Counted from the stretch's first letter, positions 9,162 through 17,879 are shown. The stretch: 64,000 bases of DNA from Jannaschia seohaensis (GCF_900116765.1 NZ_UETC01000001.1:186001-250000), one strand, 5' to 3'. Notes: a model not told the origin generated them from the letters alone. A program made the numbers and translations.

Positions 9162-10542
9162 GCGGCGCTTCGACGCCTTCGTCCTCTTCGCCGAGATGCG
9201 GACCGGGTCCAATCACCTTGAGGCCTCGCTGAACGCGCTTTCGGACGTGACCGGCTATGGCGAGCTCTTCAACCCCGTCTTCATCGGCGCCCATAACCGG
9301 GAGGCTCTGTTCGGGATCGACCTCGCCGCCCGGGATGCCGACCCGATGGCGCTGTTGGCGGCCATACGGCGTGAGACGCCGGGCCTGCCCGGCTTCCGCT
9401 ATTTCCACGACCACGATCCCCGGGTGCTGGAGCCGGTTCTGACCGATCCGCGCATCGCCAAGGTGATCCTCACGCGCAACCCGCTGGACGCCTATGTCAG
9501 CCTCGCCATCGCGCGGGAGACGGGGCAATGGCGGCTGACCAATCCCAAGATGGCCAAGGCCGCCAAGGTGCGCTTCGACGGGGCCGCGTTCGATCGGCTG
9601 ATCGCGCGCCATGCCGCGTTCCGCGACCGGGTGACGGGGGCGTTGCAGCGCAGCGGACAGACGGCATTCTGGATCGATTACGAGCAGATCGGCGATCTGG
9701 AGGTGCTCAACGGGCTGGCCGCCTTTCTGGGCAGCGCGGATCGGCTGGGCGAGCTGCCGGGCAAGCTCAAGCGTCAGAACCCCGGCACGGTGGAGGAAAA
9801 GGTCGAGAACCCCGAAGAGATGCGCGCGCATTTGGGGCGACTCGATCCGTTCCTCGCCCGCCGCCCCGCGTCCCCCGATCCCGCATCCCCGCCCGAGCTG
9901 TCGCGCCTGACGGCTGCCGCCGAGAGCCCGTTGATCCATGTCGCTCTGCCCGGCGGCCCCGGTGCCGCGGTCGCCGATTGGTTGACCGCGCTCGACGGCG
10001 CGCCGGCCCAGACGGACCTGACCCCGCGGGAGTTTCGCCGCTGGCTGCGCGGGGCCAAGGGGCTGAGCAGTTTCTGCGTGTTGCGCCACCCGCTCGACCG
10101 GGCCCACGCGGCTTGGCGGCAGGTCTTGGCGGCCAAGGGGCGGGAGGCGAACACCGTGCGGCGCGTGCTGGCCAACCAGCACGGGGTCGCGCTGCCCGAG
10201 GCCGAGGACGATCCGGAGGGGTTCGCGGGCTTCCTGCGGGCGCTGGCCGCAGTGCGTGGCGGGCAATCCGCGCTATCGGTCGCGCCCGATTGGGATGGGC
10301 AGGCCGAGCTTCTGGCGGGGATGACGCCGGTGCTGATCCCCATGCGTCTGCTGCGCGAGCGGGAGGCGCAAGCGGCGCTGGATGCGATGGCCCAGGCGGC
10401 CGGTCGCATGCCCCAGCCCTTTGCCGCCCTGCGCCGCGAGGCGCTCGCGGCGATCTACCGGCCCGAGCATGACGATCTGGCGGTCGCGGCCTATCGGCGC
10501 GACTACCGGCAGTTCGGGTTCCGGCGATGGAAGAACGACTGA
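9100..10542 (+). CDS. NodH-like PAPS-dependent sulfotransferase with a second sulfotransferase-like domain
   Basis: Predicted carbohydrate sulfotransferase. The first domain has the 5'-phosphosulfate loop (FAEMRTGSNHLEASLNAL) and the 3'-phosphate loop (VILTRNPLDAYVSLAIA), both PAPS-binding signatures. From about residue 272 a second segment repeats the 3'-phosphate pattern (FCVLRHPLDRAHAAWRQ). In place of a phosphosulfate loop it has a glycine-rich IHVALPGGPGAAVADWL, so it is probably not catalytic. The start is uncertain: GTG at 9100 overlaps the upstream gene by 62 bases, while an in-frame TTG at 9151 overlaps by 11 and begins right before the conserved ERRFDAFVLFAEM. Last gene of the glycan set. 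Confidence 0.83.
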   Translation: MISAWPPARRRGSEGRALPGERRFDAFVLFAEMRTGSNHLEASLNALSDVTGYGELFNPVFIGAHNREALFGIDLAARDADPMALLAAIRRETPGLPGFRYFHDHDPRVLEPVLTDPRIAKVILTRNPLDAYVSLAIARETGQWRLTNPKMAKAAKVRFDGAAFDRLIARHAAFRDRVTGALQRSGQTAFWIDYEQIGDLEVLNGLAAFLGSADRLGELPGKLKRQNPGTVEEKVENPEEMRAHLGRLDPFLARRPASPDPASPPELSRLTAAAESPLIHVALPGGPGAAVADWLTALDGAPAQTDLTPREFRRWLRGAKGLSSFCVLRHPLDRAHAAWRQVLAAKGREANTVRRVLANQHGVALPEAEDDPEGFAGFLRALAAVRGGQSALSVAPDWDGQAELLAGMTPVLIPMRLLREREAQAALDAMAQAAGRMPQPFAALRREALAAIYRPEHDDLAVAAYRRDYRQFGFRRWKND

Positions 10543-10546
10543 GGGA

Positions 10547-11011
10547 TCAGGCGGCCTGGGACGCCTGCGCTTCGGTCAGCACGGTATAGAGAAGCGACGG
10601 GTCGGTATTGGCCCGCAGCTTGGCGCAGAGCCCCGGGTCGCGCAGCGTCCGAGACACCAGCGCCAACGCCTTGAGATGCGTCACCCCGGCTCCGACCGGC
10701 GCGAACAGTCCGAAGACCAGGTCCACGGGCTTGCGGTCCATGGCGTCGAAATCGAGCGGCTGCTCCAGCCGCAGAAAGACGCCATGGACATGGGAGAGAT
10801 CTTCGAGCCGGGCGTGGGGCAGGGCGATGCCGTCGCCCACACCCGTCGGGCCCAGGGCTTCCCGGTCCTGGAGGGCGGTCAAGGCATCGGCCTGGGGCAG
10901 ACCGTGCACGTCATGGGCGATTTCGGCCAAATCGCAGAACAAGCGCTTCTTGCTGCTGACCTTGGGCAACACTCTTACGGCCCCCGGCACCAGGATCTCA
11001 CTCAGCTGCAT
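10547..11011 (-). CDS. ptsN: Nitrogen-regulatory PTS enzyme IIA (PtsN)
   Basis: EIIA-Ntr phosphoacceptor protein, 154 residues, the terminal phosphate carrier of the regulatory nitrogen PTS. The phosphorylated His is in GDGIALPHARL near residue 66. Also visible are REALGPTGVG and LVFGLFAPVGAGVTHLKALA. It sits directly downstream of hpf on the minus strand, the usual order in proteobacteria, where it follows rpoN and hpf; no rpoN is present here. Convergent with the sulfotransferase gene, with a 4-base gap. Confidence 0.95.
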   Translation of the reverse strand: MQLSEILVPGAVRVLPKVSSKKRLFCDLAEIAHDVHGLPQADALTALQDREALGPTGVGDGIALPHARLEDLSHVHGVFLRLEQPLDFDAMDRKPVDLVFGLFAPVGAGVTHLKALALVSRTLRDPGLCAKLRANTDPSLLYTVLTEAQASQAA

Positions 11012-11053
11012 TTGCCTTATCCTCGCCCCGCCCTTTCGGAGGACGGCCCCTGC

Positions 11054-11623
11054 TCAAGCCACGGTGGTCGGATCGATCCAGCCGACATTCCCGTCGTCGC
11101 GCCGATACACCACGTTAAGGCCGCCGCCCTTCTCGTTCTTGAAGACGAGCACCGGGGCGCCGGCAAGTTCCATTTGCATCACCGCCTCACCAACGGAAAG
11201 GGCCGGAATCCGGGTTTCCATTTCCGCAATGATGATCGGTTGGAGGTCATCGGATTCCGAGTCCTCCGGCTCAGGAGCGAGGATATAGCTGGCGGCGCCC
11301 GAAACTTCAACCGGTTGCGACCGTTCCTGGTGGTGGTTCTTGAGGCGGCGCTTGTAGCGGCGCAGCTGCTTGTCGAGCTTTTCGCTGGCCGCGTCGAAGG
11401 CGGCGTAGATCTCTGTCGCCTTGCCCGTGGCGGTCGCCGTCAGCCCGGTCGACAGGTGCACCGTCGCCTCGCAGACATGCTCATGCGCGGACTTGGAAAA
11501 GGTCACCTGCGCGTCGGTCGGGCGCCCCGCATATTTCTCCACGACCGTTCCGAGCTCGGTTTTGACGTGGGTCTGCAGAGCTTCGCCAATGTCGATCTGC
11601 TTGCCGGTGATCTGGTAGCGCAT
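11054..11623 (-). CDS. hpf: Ribosome hibernation promoting factor, long form (HPF/RaiA family)
   Basis: Stationary-phase factor that binds the 30S decoding region and promotes ribosome dimerisation. 189 residues, so the long form with two domains. Residues 1-100 are the HPF/RaiA fold (MRYQITGKQIDIGEALQTHV, then the basic run LDKQLRRYKRRLKNHH). Residues 130-189 are the C-terminal dimerisation domain (PIIIAEMETRIPALSVGEAV and VLVFKNEKGGGLNVVYRRDD). Transcribed with ptsN after a 42-base gap. The 190 bases upstream separate it from lptB. Confidence 0.95.
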   Translation of the reverse strand: MRYQITGKQIDIGEALQTHVKTELGTVVEKYAGRPTDAQVTFSKSAHEHVCEATVHLSTGLTATATGKATEIYAAFDAASEKLDKQLRRYKRRLKNHHQERSQPVEVSGAASYILAPEPEDSESDDLQPIIIAEMETRIPALSVGEAVMQMELAGAPVLVFKNEKGGGLNVVYRRDDGNVGWIDPTTVA

Positions 11624-11813
11624 GGAGGTTCCTTCGGAGGTCTTGTCGGGCTGTTGGCCCTGGCCGAGTTGAATGAAAGGGTCCGGGCCGCGCCCTTGGC
11701 GGCGGTCGCATCCGGTGCCCCGAGAGGCGGGACGATGTCGTGCGAGCAGGGCCCCATCCTTCCATTCGGCGTCCTAAGAGGCCGACTGTCAATGGGAAAG
11801 GCGACACGGCCGG

Positions 11814-12563
11814 TCAGCCTGCGAAGCTGTCGCCCAGATAGACGCGGCGCACATTGGCGTCGGCCGTGACCTCGGACGGGCTGCCCGACATCAACACACC
11901 GCCATCGTGCAGGATATAGGCCCGGTCCACGAGTTGCAGGGTCTCACGGACGTTGTGATCCGTGATCAGCACGCCGATTCCGCGGGACTTCAGCTGCAAC
12001 ACGAGATCCTGGATATCATTGACACTGATCGGGTCGACGCCGGCGAAAGGTTCGTCGAGCAGCAGATAGCGCGGCCGCGCAGCCAGACAGCGCGCGATCT
12101 CCACGCGCCGCCGCTCCCCGCCCGACAGCGCCAGGGCCGAGGCGCGGCGCAGATGCTCGATATGGAATTCGCCCAGCAGCTCCTCCAGCCGTTCGCGGCG
12201 GCGATGGCGTTTGGGCTCCGCGATTTCGAGGACGGCCATGATGTTCTGCTCGACGGTAAGGCCCCGAAAAATCGACATCTCCTGCGGGAGATAGCCGATC
12301 CCGGCCTTGGCGCGGCGATACATCGGCAGCCATGTCAGCTCGCGCCCGTCCAGGGTGACCGAGCCGCCATCGGGCGCCACCAGCCCCGCGATGCAGTAGA
12401 AGGTGGTCGTCTTGCCTGAGCCGTTCGGACCCAGCAGCGCCACGACTTCGCCCCGGGAGAGATCCATCGAGACGTCGCGGATGACCGGCCGCTTCTTGTA
12501 GGACTTTCGGAGATTGCGGATCGCCAGCCCGCCATCGCCCGCGATGACCTGCGGTGCCGTCAC
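11814..12563 (-). CDS. lptB: LPS export ABC ATPase LptB
   Basis: Cytoplasmic ATPase that powers extraction of lipopolysaccharide by LptB2FG. 249 residues. Walker A GPNGSGKTTT near residue 45, Q-loop region LPQEMSIFRGLTVEQNI, signature LSGGERRRVEIARCLA, Walker B YLLLDEPFAGVDP and switch ITDHNVRETL. FRGLTVEQN after the Q-loop is characteristic of LptB. Overlaps the lptA stop by four bases on the minus strand, so it is translationally coupled to lptA and lptC. Confidence 0.97.
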   Translation of the reverse strand: MTAPQVIAGDGGLAIRNLRKSYKKRPVIRDVSMDLSRGEVVALLGPNGSGKTTTFYCIAGLVAPDGGSVTLDGRELTWLPMYRRAKAGIGYLPQEMSIFRGLTVEQNIMAVLEIAEPKRHRRRERLEELLGEFHIEHLRRASALALSGGERRRVEIARCLAARPRYLLLDEPFAGVDPISVNDIQDLVLQLKSRGIGVLITDHNVRETLQLVDRAYILHDGGVLMSGSPSEVTADANVRRVYLGDSFAG

Positions 12564-13033
12564 GGTTGTAGCGTCGTGCGTACCCGGCCCGACACCGTGC
12601 CCGACCCTGTCGCGAGGTTCACCGCCAGCCGGTCGCCCGCCAGGGTCACGCCGTCCTGCGTGACCACCACGTCGCCCGACAGCAGGATCTCGGAGCTGTC
12701 CAGCAGATAGGTCGCCTCCTGCCCCTCGGCCGCGTCCTGACCGGCGACGATCAGCACGTCGCCCGCAGCGTTCAGCCGCTCGATCCGGCGGTTCCCGCCC
12801 TCGGTGGTATAGTCCACCGTGACGGTGCCGGCCGACAGGCGCAGCGTCCCCTGGGCGATCACGACATTGCCGGTCAGCGTCGCGCGGCCGGTCGCCTGAT
12901 CGACCTCCAGATTGTCGGCGGCCACTTCGACGGGCGCGGAGGCGTCATGCCCGCCCCCGCCAAAGCCGACCTGTGTCTCCTGCGCAGAGACGGGAAGGGC
13001 CAGAACGGCCAGAAAAACGAGCACGCGCAACAT
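12560..13033 (-). CDS. lptA: Periplasmic LPS transport bridge protein LptA
   Basis: OstA-like protein that forms the periplasmic bridge carrying LPS from LptC to LptD. 157 residues with a Sec signal peptide (MLRVLVFLAVLALPVSAQE). The body shows repeated beta-strand patterns typical of the OstA fold: VEVAADNLEVDQATGRATLT, GNVVIAQGTLRLSAGTVTVDY and GDRLAVNLATGSGTVSGRVR. Lies between lptC (10-base gap) and lptB (4-base overlap). Confidence 0.93.
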   Translation of the reverse strand: MLRVLVFLAVLALPVSAQETQVGFGGGGHDASAPVEVAADNLEVDQATGRATLTGNVVIAQGTLRLSAGTVTVDYTTEGGNRRIERLNAAGDVLIVAGQDAAEGQEATYLLDSSEILLSGDVVVTQDGVTLAGDRLAVNLATGSGTVSGRVRTTLQP

Positions 13034-13043
13034 CGGTCGGATC

Positions 13044-13634
13044 CTATCTTTCCGGGGGGAGATACACCAATTCGATGCCCCGCGTGAAGACCAGCCGCGA
13101 GACGCCCCCGGTCTCGGTCAGATGCAGAGCGCCCGCCCGGAGCGTTCCGATCGGCCCATCGCCCGCAACGTCGGTTCCGCGCATGTCGACCACGTCCAGC
13201 CGTCCCTCCAGCCGCGGGGCCGTCAGGCTGTAGCCGGTGGAGGTCTCGATCTCTACGGCCCCCTCCAGCACGAGGCTGCGCCCGGCCGCGTCGACCTCGG
13301 CCCGGTCGGCGCGCAGAGTGATCCGCGCGGCCTCGGGCGAGATGACCTCCAGGGCGACCGCTTCGGCGGTCATGAGGCTCGGATCGGCCCGGTCGGGCAG
13401 GGCCCGCGCCGCCGTCAGCGCGAAGTCCGACCCGTGCGAGGATACGCCGGCAAAGCGCGGCGCCGTCAGTTGCTGGTCGCGGGCGCGCATGGAGACGTCG
13501 ACCTCCGCATAGGGGATCGCGTCGTCCGGGTTCACCGTCCGCGGCAGCAGAAAGAGCGACGACAACAGCCCCAGCGCCGCCATCGGCAGCAGGATGCGCG
13601 CGCCGCGCACCAGGCTGGTATGGCTGTCCGCCAT
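13044..13634 (-). CDS. lptC: LPS export protein LptC
   Basis: Bitopic inner-membrane protein passing LPS from LptB2FG to LptA. 196 residues. One N-terminal membrane segment (ILLPMAALGLLSSLFLLP, residues 14-31) is followed by a periplasmic OstA-like domain with YAEVDVSMRARDQQLTAPRF and ITLRADRAEVDAAGRSLVLE. Three bases downstream of the RNase D gene stop and directly upstream of lptA. Sequence conservation in this family is low, so the call rests on fold pattern and position. Confidence 0.9.
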   Translation of the reverse strand: MADSHTSLVRGARILLPMAALGLLSSLFLLPRTVNPDDAIPYAEVDVSMRARDQQLTAPRFAGVSSHGSDFALTAARALPDRADPSLMTAEAVALEVISPEAARITLRADRAEVDAAGRSLVLEGAVEIETSTGYSLTAPRLEGRLDVVDMRGTDVAGDGPIGTLRAGALHLTETGGVSRLVFTRGIELVYLPPER

Positions 13635-13637
13635 GGC

Positions 13638-14267
13638 TCAGCTATGCGCGAAGATGTCCGTCTCGGGATAGCCGATCAGGTCCAGCTTGGCGCGGGTGGG
13701 CAGGAAGTCGTAGCAGGCCTGGGCGATCTCGGTGCGGCCCTCGCGGGCGAGGCGGGCGTCCAGCACCTCCTTGAGCCGGTGGAGATAAAGCACGTCGGAG
13801 GCCGCGTATTGCATCTGCGCCTCGGTCAATTCCTCCGCGCCCCAGTCGGAGGTCTGTTGCAGCTTGGAGATATCCTCGCCCAGGCATTCCGACAGCAGCG
13901 CCTTGAGCCCGTGCCGGTCCGTGTAGGTGCGCACCAGCCGCGAGGCGATCTTGGAGCACCAGACCGGCTCGGCCAGAGCGCCGAGGGTGTGGTACAGCGC
14001 GGCGATGTCGAAGCGGCCGAAATGGAAGAGCTTCAGCACCGTCTTGTCGCGCAGCAGGGCGGCGAGATTCGGCGCCTCGGTCTGGCCGATGGCGATCTGC
14101 ACCAGATGCGCCTGCCCGTCCCCGCCCGAGAGCTGCACCAGGCAGAGCCGGTCGCGATGGGGATTTAGCCCCATCGTCTCGCAATCGATCGCGACCCCGT
14201 CGGGAAAGGTCATCCCATCGGGCAGATCGCCCTGGTGGAGCGTGATGGCGGAAAGCGGATTGGTCAT
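13638..14267 (-). CDS. rnd: RNase D-type 3'-5' exonuclease
   Basis: DEDDy exonuclease of 209 residues. Exo I is [10 protein letters not shown] (D and E), Exo [13 protein letters not shown] (D) and Exo [12 protein letters not shown] (Y and D). There is no HRDC domain, so it is the short form common in Alphaproteobacteria. Likely trims 3' ends of structured RNA. Start at 14267 ([18 protein letters not shown]); an in-frame ATG three codons earlier (14276) is possible. First gene of the rnd-lptC-lptA-lptB run. Confidence 0.9.
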   Translation of the reverse strand: MTNPLSAITLHQGDLPDGMTFPDGVAIDCETMGLNPHRDRLCLVQLSGGDGQAHLVQIAIGQTEAPNLAALLRDKTVLKLFHFGRFDIAALYHTLGALAEPVWCSKIASRLVRTYTDRHGLKALLSECLGEDISKLQQTSDWGAEELTEAQMQYAASDVLYLHRLKEVLDARLAREGRTEIAQACYDFLPTRAKLDLIGYPETDIFAHS

Positions 14268-14399
14268 CGGCGGCAACCTCGGCTGGTTGCGCTGGCCCTA
14301 GCCCGGCCTGTGCCCTGCGCGCAATCCCCGCGCGGCCGCGCGGCTTGTGGCGCGGGCCGGACCACGGCACTCTGGCCGGGTTCCACGAGAGGCGCGCCC

Positions 14400-14750
14400 A
14401 TGACCGGCTTCCTGACCACCCATGTCCTCGACACCGCCCGCGGCTGCCCGGCCGAGGGCGTGGCGATCACCCTCTACCGCCTTTCCGGCACCGCCCGCGA
14501 GAAGATCGCCGATGCGGTCACCAACGCCGATGGGCGCACCGATGCGCCGATTCTGCCCCAGACGGCGTTCCAGACAGGCAGCTATGAACTGATCTTCCAT
14601 GCCGGCGCTTATCTGCGTCGCCATGGGGTCGAGGGCGAGAGGTTGTTCCTCGACGAGATCCCGATCCGCTTCGGCATGGCGGAGGCGTCGCATTATCACG
14701 TCCCGCTCCTGCTCAGCCCCTTCGGCTACTCGACATATCGGGGCTCGTGA
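14400..14750 (+). CDS. uraH: 5-hydroxyisourate hydrolase (transthyretin-like)
   Basis: Second step of urate breakdown: 5-hydroxyisourate to OHCU. 116 residues. It starts with the catalytic block [15 protein letters not shown] and ends in the diagnostic C-terminal [22 protein letters not shown] and [19 protein letters not shown] are the family blocks. Directly precedes puuD, which would supply the substrate. An inverted TATTT element lies between the two genes. Confidence 0.95.
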   Translation: MTGFLTTHVLDTARGCPAEGVAITLYRLSGTAREKIADAVTNADGRTDAPILPQTAFQTGSYELIFHAGAYLRRHGVEGERLFLDEIPIRFGMAEASHYHVPLLLSPFGYSTYRGS

Positions 14751-14756
14751 CCTGCC

Positions 14757-14810
14757 CTTCTTCCCTGCATAAATATCCCGGGGGGCCCGCAGGGCGGGGG
14801 CAGAGCCCCC
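14757..14810 (-). repeat. Intergenic hairpin-TATTT element, subtype iii (inverted)
   Basis: Plus-strand order is CTTCTTCCCTGC, AAATATCCC, then a GC-rich stretch ending in the hairpin GGGGGC-AGA-GCCCCC (14796-14810). In element orientation this is hairpin, GGGATATTT, GCAGGGAAGAAG. Lies between uraH and puuD, opposite to their direction. Confidence 0.7.
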
Positions 14811-14856
14811 TCCGACCTTTCCGTCCCTCGTCACCCCGGCATAGGGAGCGCCGCGC

Positions 14857-16101
14857 ATGTTCGACCTCGCCGTGATGTGGGACTGGCTGGCCTTTTCGGT
14901 CCGCTGGCTGCACGTCATCACCGCCATCGCCTGGATCGGCGCCTCGTTCTATTTCATCGCGCTCGACCTGGGGCTGCGGAAGGCTCCCGACCTGCCCAAG
15001 GGCGCCTATGGCGAGGAATGGGAGGTGCATGGCGGCGGCTTCTACCACACGACCAAGTATCTCGTGGCCCCCGACCGACTGCCGGAGCATCTGACCTGGC
15101 ACAAATGGCAGAGCTACTGGACCTGGATCAGCGGCGCGCTCCTGCTGGCCATCGTCTATTGGGCGGGTGCGGAGCTGTTCCTGATCGACCCGGAGAAGGC
15201 GGATCTGGCCGGCTGGCAGGCGATCGGCCTCTCGGCGGCGTTCATCGCGGTGGGCTGGGTCGGGTATGACGCGCTCTGCCGCTCGCCGCTGAAAGACAGC
15301 CCGACAGCGGTCATGCTGGTCTTGTTCGCGGGGATCGTGCTGGCCTCCTGGCTGCTCAACCAGATCTTCACGGGCCGCGCGGCGCTGCTGCATCTGGGGG
15401 CGATGACGGCGACGATCATGACGGGCAACGTGTTCTTCGTCATCATGCCGAACCAGCGCATCGTGATTGCCGATCTCAAGGCCGGTCGCACGCCCGAGGC
15501 GAAATACGGGCAGATCGCCAAGCTGCGGAGCACGCATAACAACTATCTGACGCTGCCGGTGCTGTTCCTGATGCTGTCGAACCACTATCCGCTGGCGACC
15601 TCGACGGAGCATGCGTGGATCATCGCGTGCCTTGTCTTCCTGACCGGGGTCACGATCCGGCATTACTTCAACACGCTGCATGCCACGGGCGAGGGTCCGA
15701 TCTGGACCTGGGGCGCGACGGCGCTGCTGGTGGTGGCGATGGCGTGGCTGTCGACCGCCTCCGGCTTCGACGGCGATTACGAGTCGCTGGAGGAGGCGGA
15801 GCTTTCGGGCACGGCGCTGGCCTTCGCGTCCTCGCCGGCCTTCGACGAGGCGGCGAACGCGGTCCGGGGCCGCTGCTCCATGTGCCACGCGCGGGAGCCG
15901 ATCTGGGACGGCATGTATTGGGCGCCCAAAGGCGTGCATCTGGAGACGGATGCCGACATCGCGTCCCACGCGCGGGAGATTTATCTGCAATCCGGCATCA
16001 GCCACGCCATGCCGCCCGCCAACCTGACCGAGATGCTGCCGGAAGAGCGCGCGGCGATTCGGCGCTGGTATCGCGGCGGGGAGGACGTGGCCGCCCGGTA
16101 G
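14857..16101 (+). CDS. puuD: Urate hydroxylase PuuD (membrane protein with cytochrome c domain)
   Basis: Integral-membrane enzyme converting urate to 5-hydroxyisourate and passing electrons to its own c-type cytochrome rather than O2. 414 residues. The N-terminal ~300 residues carry about eight hydrophobic helices (WLHVITAIAWIGASFYFIAL, ALLLAIVYWAGAELFLI, AFIAVGWVGYDAL). The C-terminal domain has one haem site, CSMCH, near residue 345, with a likely distal Met in HAMPPANLTEM. The matching uraH gene is just upstream, so the pair performs the first steps of urate use. Confidence 0.93.
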   Translation: MFDLAVMWDWLAFSVRWLHVITAIAWIGASFYFIALDLGLRKAPDLPKGAYGEEWEVHGGGFYHTTKYLVAPDRLPEHLTWHKWQSYWTWISGALLLAIVYWAGAELFLIDPEKADLAGWQAIGLSAAFIAVGWVGYDALCRSPLKDSPTAVMLVLFAGIVLASWLLNQIFTGRAALLHLGAMTATIMTGNVFFVIMPNQRIVIADLKAGRTPEAKYGQIAKLRSTHNNYLTLPVLFLMLSNHYPLATSTEHAWIIACLVFLTGVTIRHYFNTLHATGEGPIWTWGATALLVVAMAWLSTASGFDGDYESLEEAELSGTALAFASSPAFDEAANAVRGRCSMCHAREPIWDGMYWAPKGVHLETDADIASHAREIYLQSGISHAMPPANLTEMLPEERAAIRRWYRGGEDVAAR

Positions 16102-16171
16102 ATGCTCTTTGGCCCTGCCGGGCCGCATCGCCCCAGGGCCGACGACGTCCGGAAGGGGGGAGGAGGGCGGG

Positions 16172-17002
16172 TCAGTCCAGTTTGAAGCCCTTCGCCCGGA
16201 TGAAGGCGCCGAAATCGGCGCGCTCGGGGGCCGAATACTGGCGGGCCTTGTCCTCGGACCAGCCATAGGTGTCGGACGCTCCGAAGCGGTCCGGGAAGCG
16301 CTGCGCGGTATAGGGCTGGTGGGCGGCGCGCGCCGTGTCATAGGCCGCGATCTCGGCGCGCAGATCCCCCTCGCGGTAGCGGTCGCGATGGACCGTCGCG
16401 CCCAGGGGCAGGCGCATCGCGATTTCCGGCGGAGCGGCGGGCCAGCCGATGGCGAGGCCCGCGACCGGGAAGACGTGATCGGGGAGGCCGAGCAGTTCCG
16501 AGACCGCCGCCGCCTCGTTTCGGACCGCGCTGATCGGGCAGCAGCCGAGTCCCATCGCCTCCGCCGCCGTGACGAAGCCCGCCAGCGCGATCCCAGCATC
16601 GACCGCCGCGTTGAAGAAGGCGTCCAGGTGGTCGTTGGCGAAGGCCACGCCGTGCCACGCATGCAGCAGCCGCTGACGGCGGTTGTTTCCGCAGAACACG
16701 GCAAGGACCGGCGCGCCCGCGACCCAGCCCTGCCCCGAGACGAGCCCGGCCAGCCTGGCCCGCGCCTCCGGGTTCGTCACCAGCACGATGTCCCGCTGTT
16801 GCAGGTCGCTCTTGGTCGGGGTGGCCAGCGCGACGGCACAGAGCGTCTCCAGCAGGGCGTCCGGCACGGCGCGATCCGCGAAACGCCGGCAGGAGCCGCG
16901 CGCCGCCATCCCGGCGAGCGCGTCGGGGACGGGACCCTCGGGCTGGGGCGGGTCCGGGTAGCGCGCCGCGAAGAGGGCGCGAAGGTGGTTGGGGTCAGTC
17001 AT
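16172..17002 (-). CDS. Nitroreductase-family flavin oxidoreductase
   Basis: FMN-dependent NAD(P)H oxidoreductase of 276 residues. The FMN-phosphate block is ARGSCRRFADRAVPDALLETL near residue 35, followed by ALATPTKSDLQQRDIVLV. AAEAMGLGCCPISAVRNEA and VAGLAIGWP are the C-terminal flavin-binding blocks. The substrate cannot be read; homologues reduce nitroaromatics, quinones or flavins. Divergent from the succinate-dehydrogenase-like operon; the 119-base gap between them holds short inverted repeats. Confidence 0.8.
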   Translation of the reverse strand: MTDPNHLRALFAARYPDPPQPEGPVPDALAGMAARGSCRRFADRAVPDALLETLCAVALATPTKSDLQQRDIVLVTNPEARARLAGLVSGQGWVAGAPVLAVFCGNNRRQRLLHAWHGVAFANDHLDAFFNAAVDAGIALAGFVTAAEAMGLGCCPISAVRNEAAAVSELLGLPDHVFPVAGLAIGWPAAPPEIAMRLPLGATVHRDRYREGDLRAEIAAYDTARAAHQPYTAQRFPDRFGASDTYGWSEDKARQYSAPERADFGAFIRAKGFKLD

Positions 17003-17121
17003 GGCGGCTCTTTTGTTAGAGAGACTTACGAAACCTTCAAGAACAAATGGGGTTCGTAAAGCTCGACTATTTGTTATAGGTCGTTCATCTGCTTTGCCGA
17101 CACAGCTTGGACGGAGCTCCG

Positions 17122-17832
17122 ATGTCCACCGACACCATACGTCTTACGATCGACCGGGGGTCCGAGACCCAGGCTTTCGACGTGCCTGCCTATGAGAGCC
17201 AGACCGTGCTCGACGTCGTCTCCTGGGTGCAGCAGAATGCCGATCCCTCGCTGGCTTATCGCTTCGCCTGCCGGGTGGGGATGTGCGGCTCCTGCGCGAT
17301 GATGGTGAACGGCGTGCCGCGCTGGACCTGCCGGACCCATGTCTCGAAAGTGGTCGAGGATGGTGCGCTGCATGTCGGGCCGCTGCGCAACCTGCCGGTG
17401 ATCCGCGACCTGGTGGTCGACATGGACCCGTTCTTCGACAAATGGATCGCCGCCGAAGGGGTCCATCACGGCACCCGTACCCGCGACGACGAGATCGCGC
17501 CCGTGGACGAGACCTCGCCCGCCCGAGTCGAGGCCAATAGCGGCATAGAATGCATCAACTGCTCCGTCTGCTATGCGGCCTGCGACACGGTGGCGGGCAA
17601 CCCGGACTATCTCGGGCCCGCGCCGCTGCTGCGGGCCTGGACCCTGCTCAACGATGCGAAGGATGCGGGGCGGGTGGCGATCCTGGACGCGGTGTCGGGC
17701 TCGGGCGGGTGCCATAACTGCCATTCCATGGGGTCCTGTACCGCCTATTGCCCAAACGAATTGGACCCGATGTCGGCCATCGCGGGGCTGAAGCGCGAGA
17801 CGATGAAGCACGCGCTCAGGGGGCGGCGGTGA
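17122..17832 (+). CDS. Succinate dehydrogenase/fumarate reductase-like iron-sulfur subunit (SdhB-like)
   Basis: Electron-transfer subunit, 236 residues, with all three cluster motifs. [2Fe-2S]: CRVGMCGSC, then C in PRWTC. [4Fe-4S]: CINCSVCYAAC. [3Fe-4S] and the final Cys set: CHSMGSCTAYCP. The tail ELDPMSAIAGLKRETM matches SdhB. The housekeeping SDH normally has order sdhC-D-A-B next to TCA genes. Here the order is B, D-like, C-like, A, followed by hydratase and CoA-transferase genes, so this is probably a specialised paralogue. Start ATG at 17122 (MSTDTIRL). Confidence 0.9.
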   Translation: MSTDTIRLTIDRGSETQAFDVPAYESQTVLDVVSWVQQNADPSLAYRFACRVGMCGSCAMMVNGVPRWTCRTHVSKVVEDGALHVGPLRNLPVIRDLVVDMDPFFDKWIAAEGVHHGTRTRDDEIAPVDETSPARVEANSGIECINCSVCYAACDTVAGNPDYLGPAPLLRAWTLLNDAKDAGRVAILDAVSGSGGCHNCHSMGSCTAYCPNELDPMSAIAGLKRETMKHALRGRR

Positions 17833-17879
17833 CGGGGGCGCGCCGGGCCTTTGCCGATGCGCCGGGCGCATCGGTCGCG

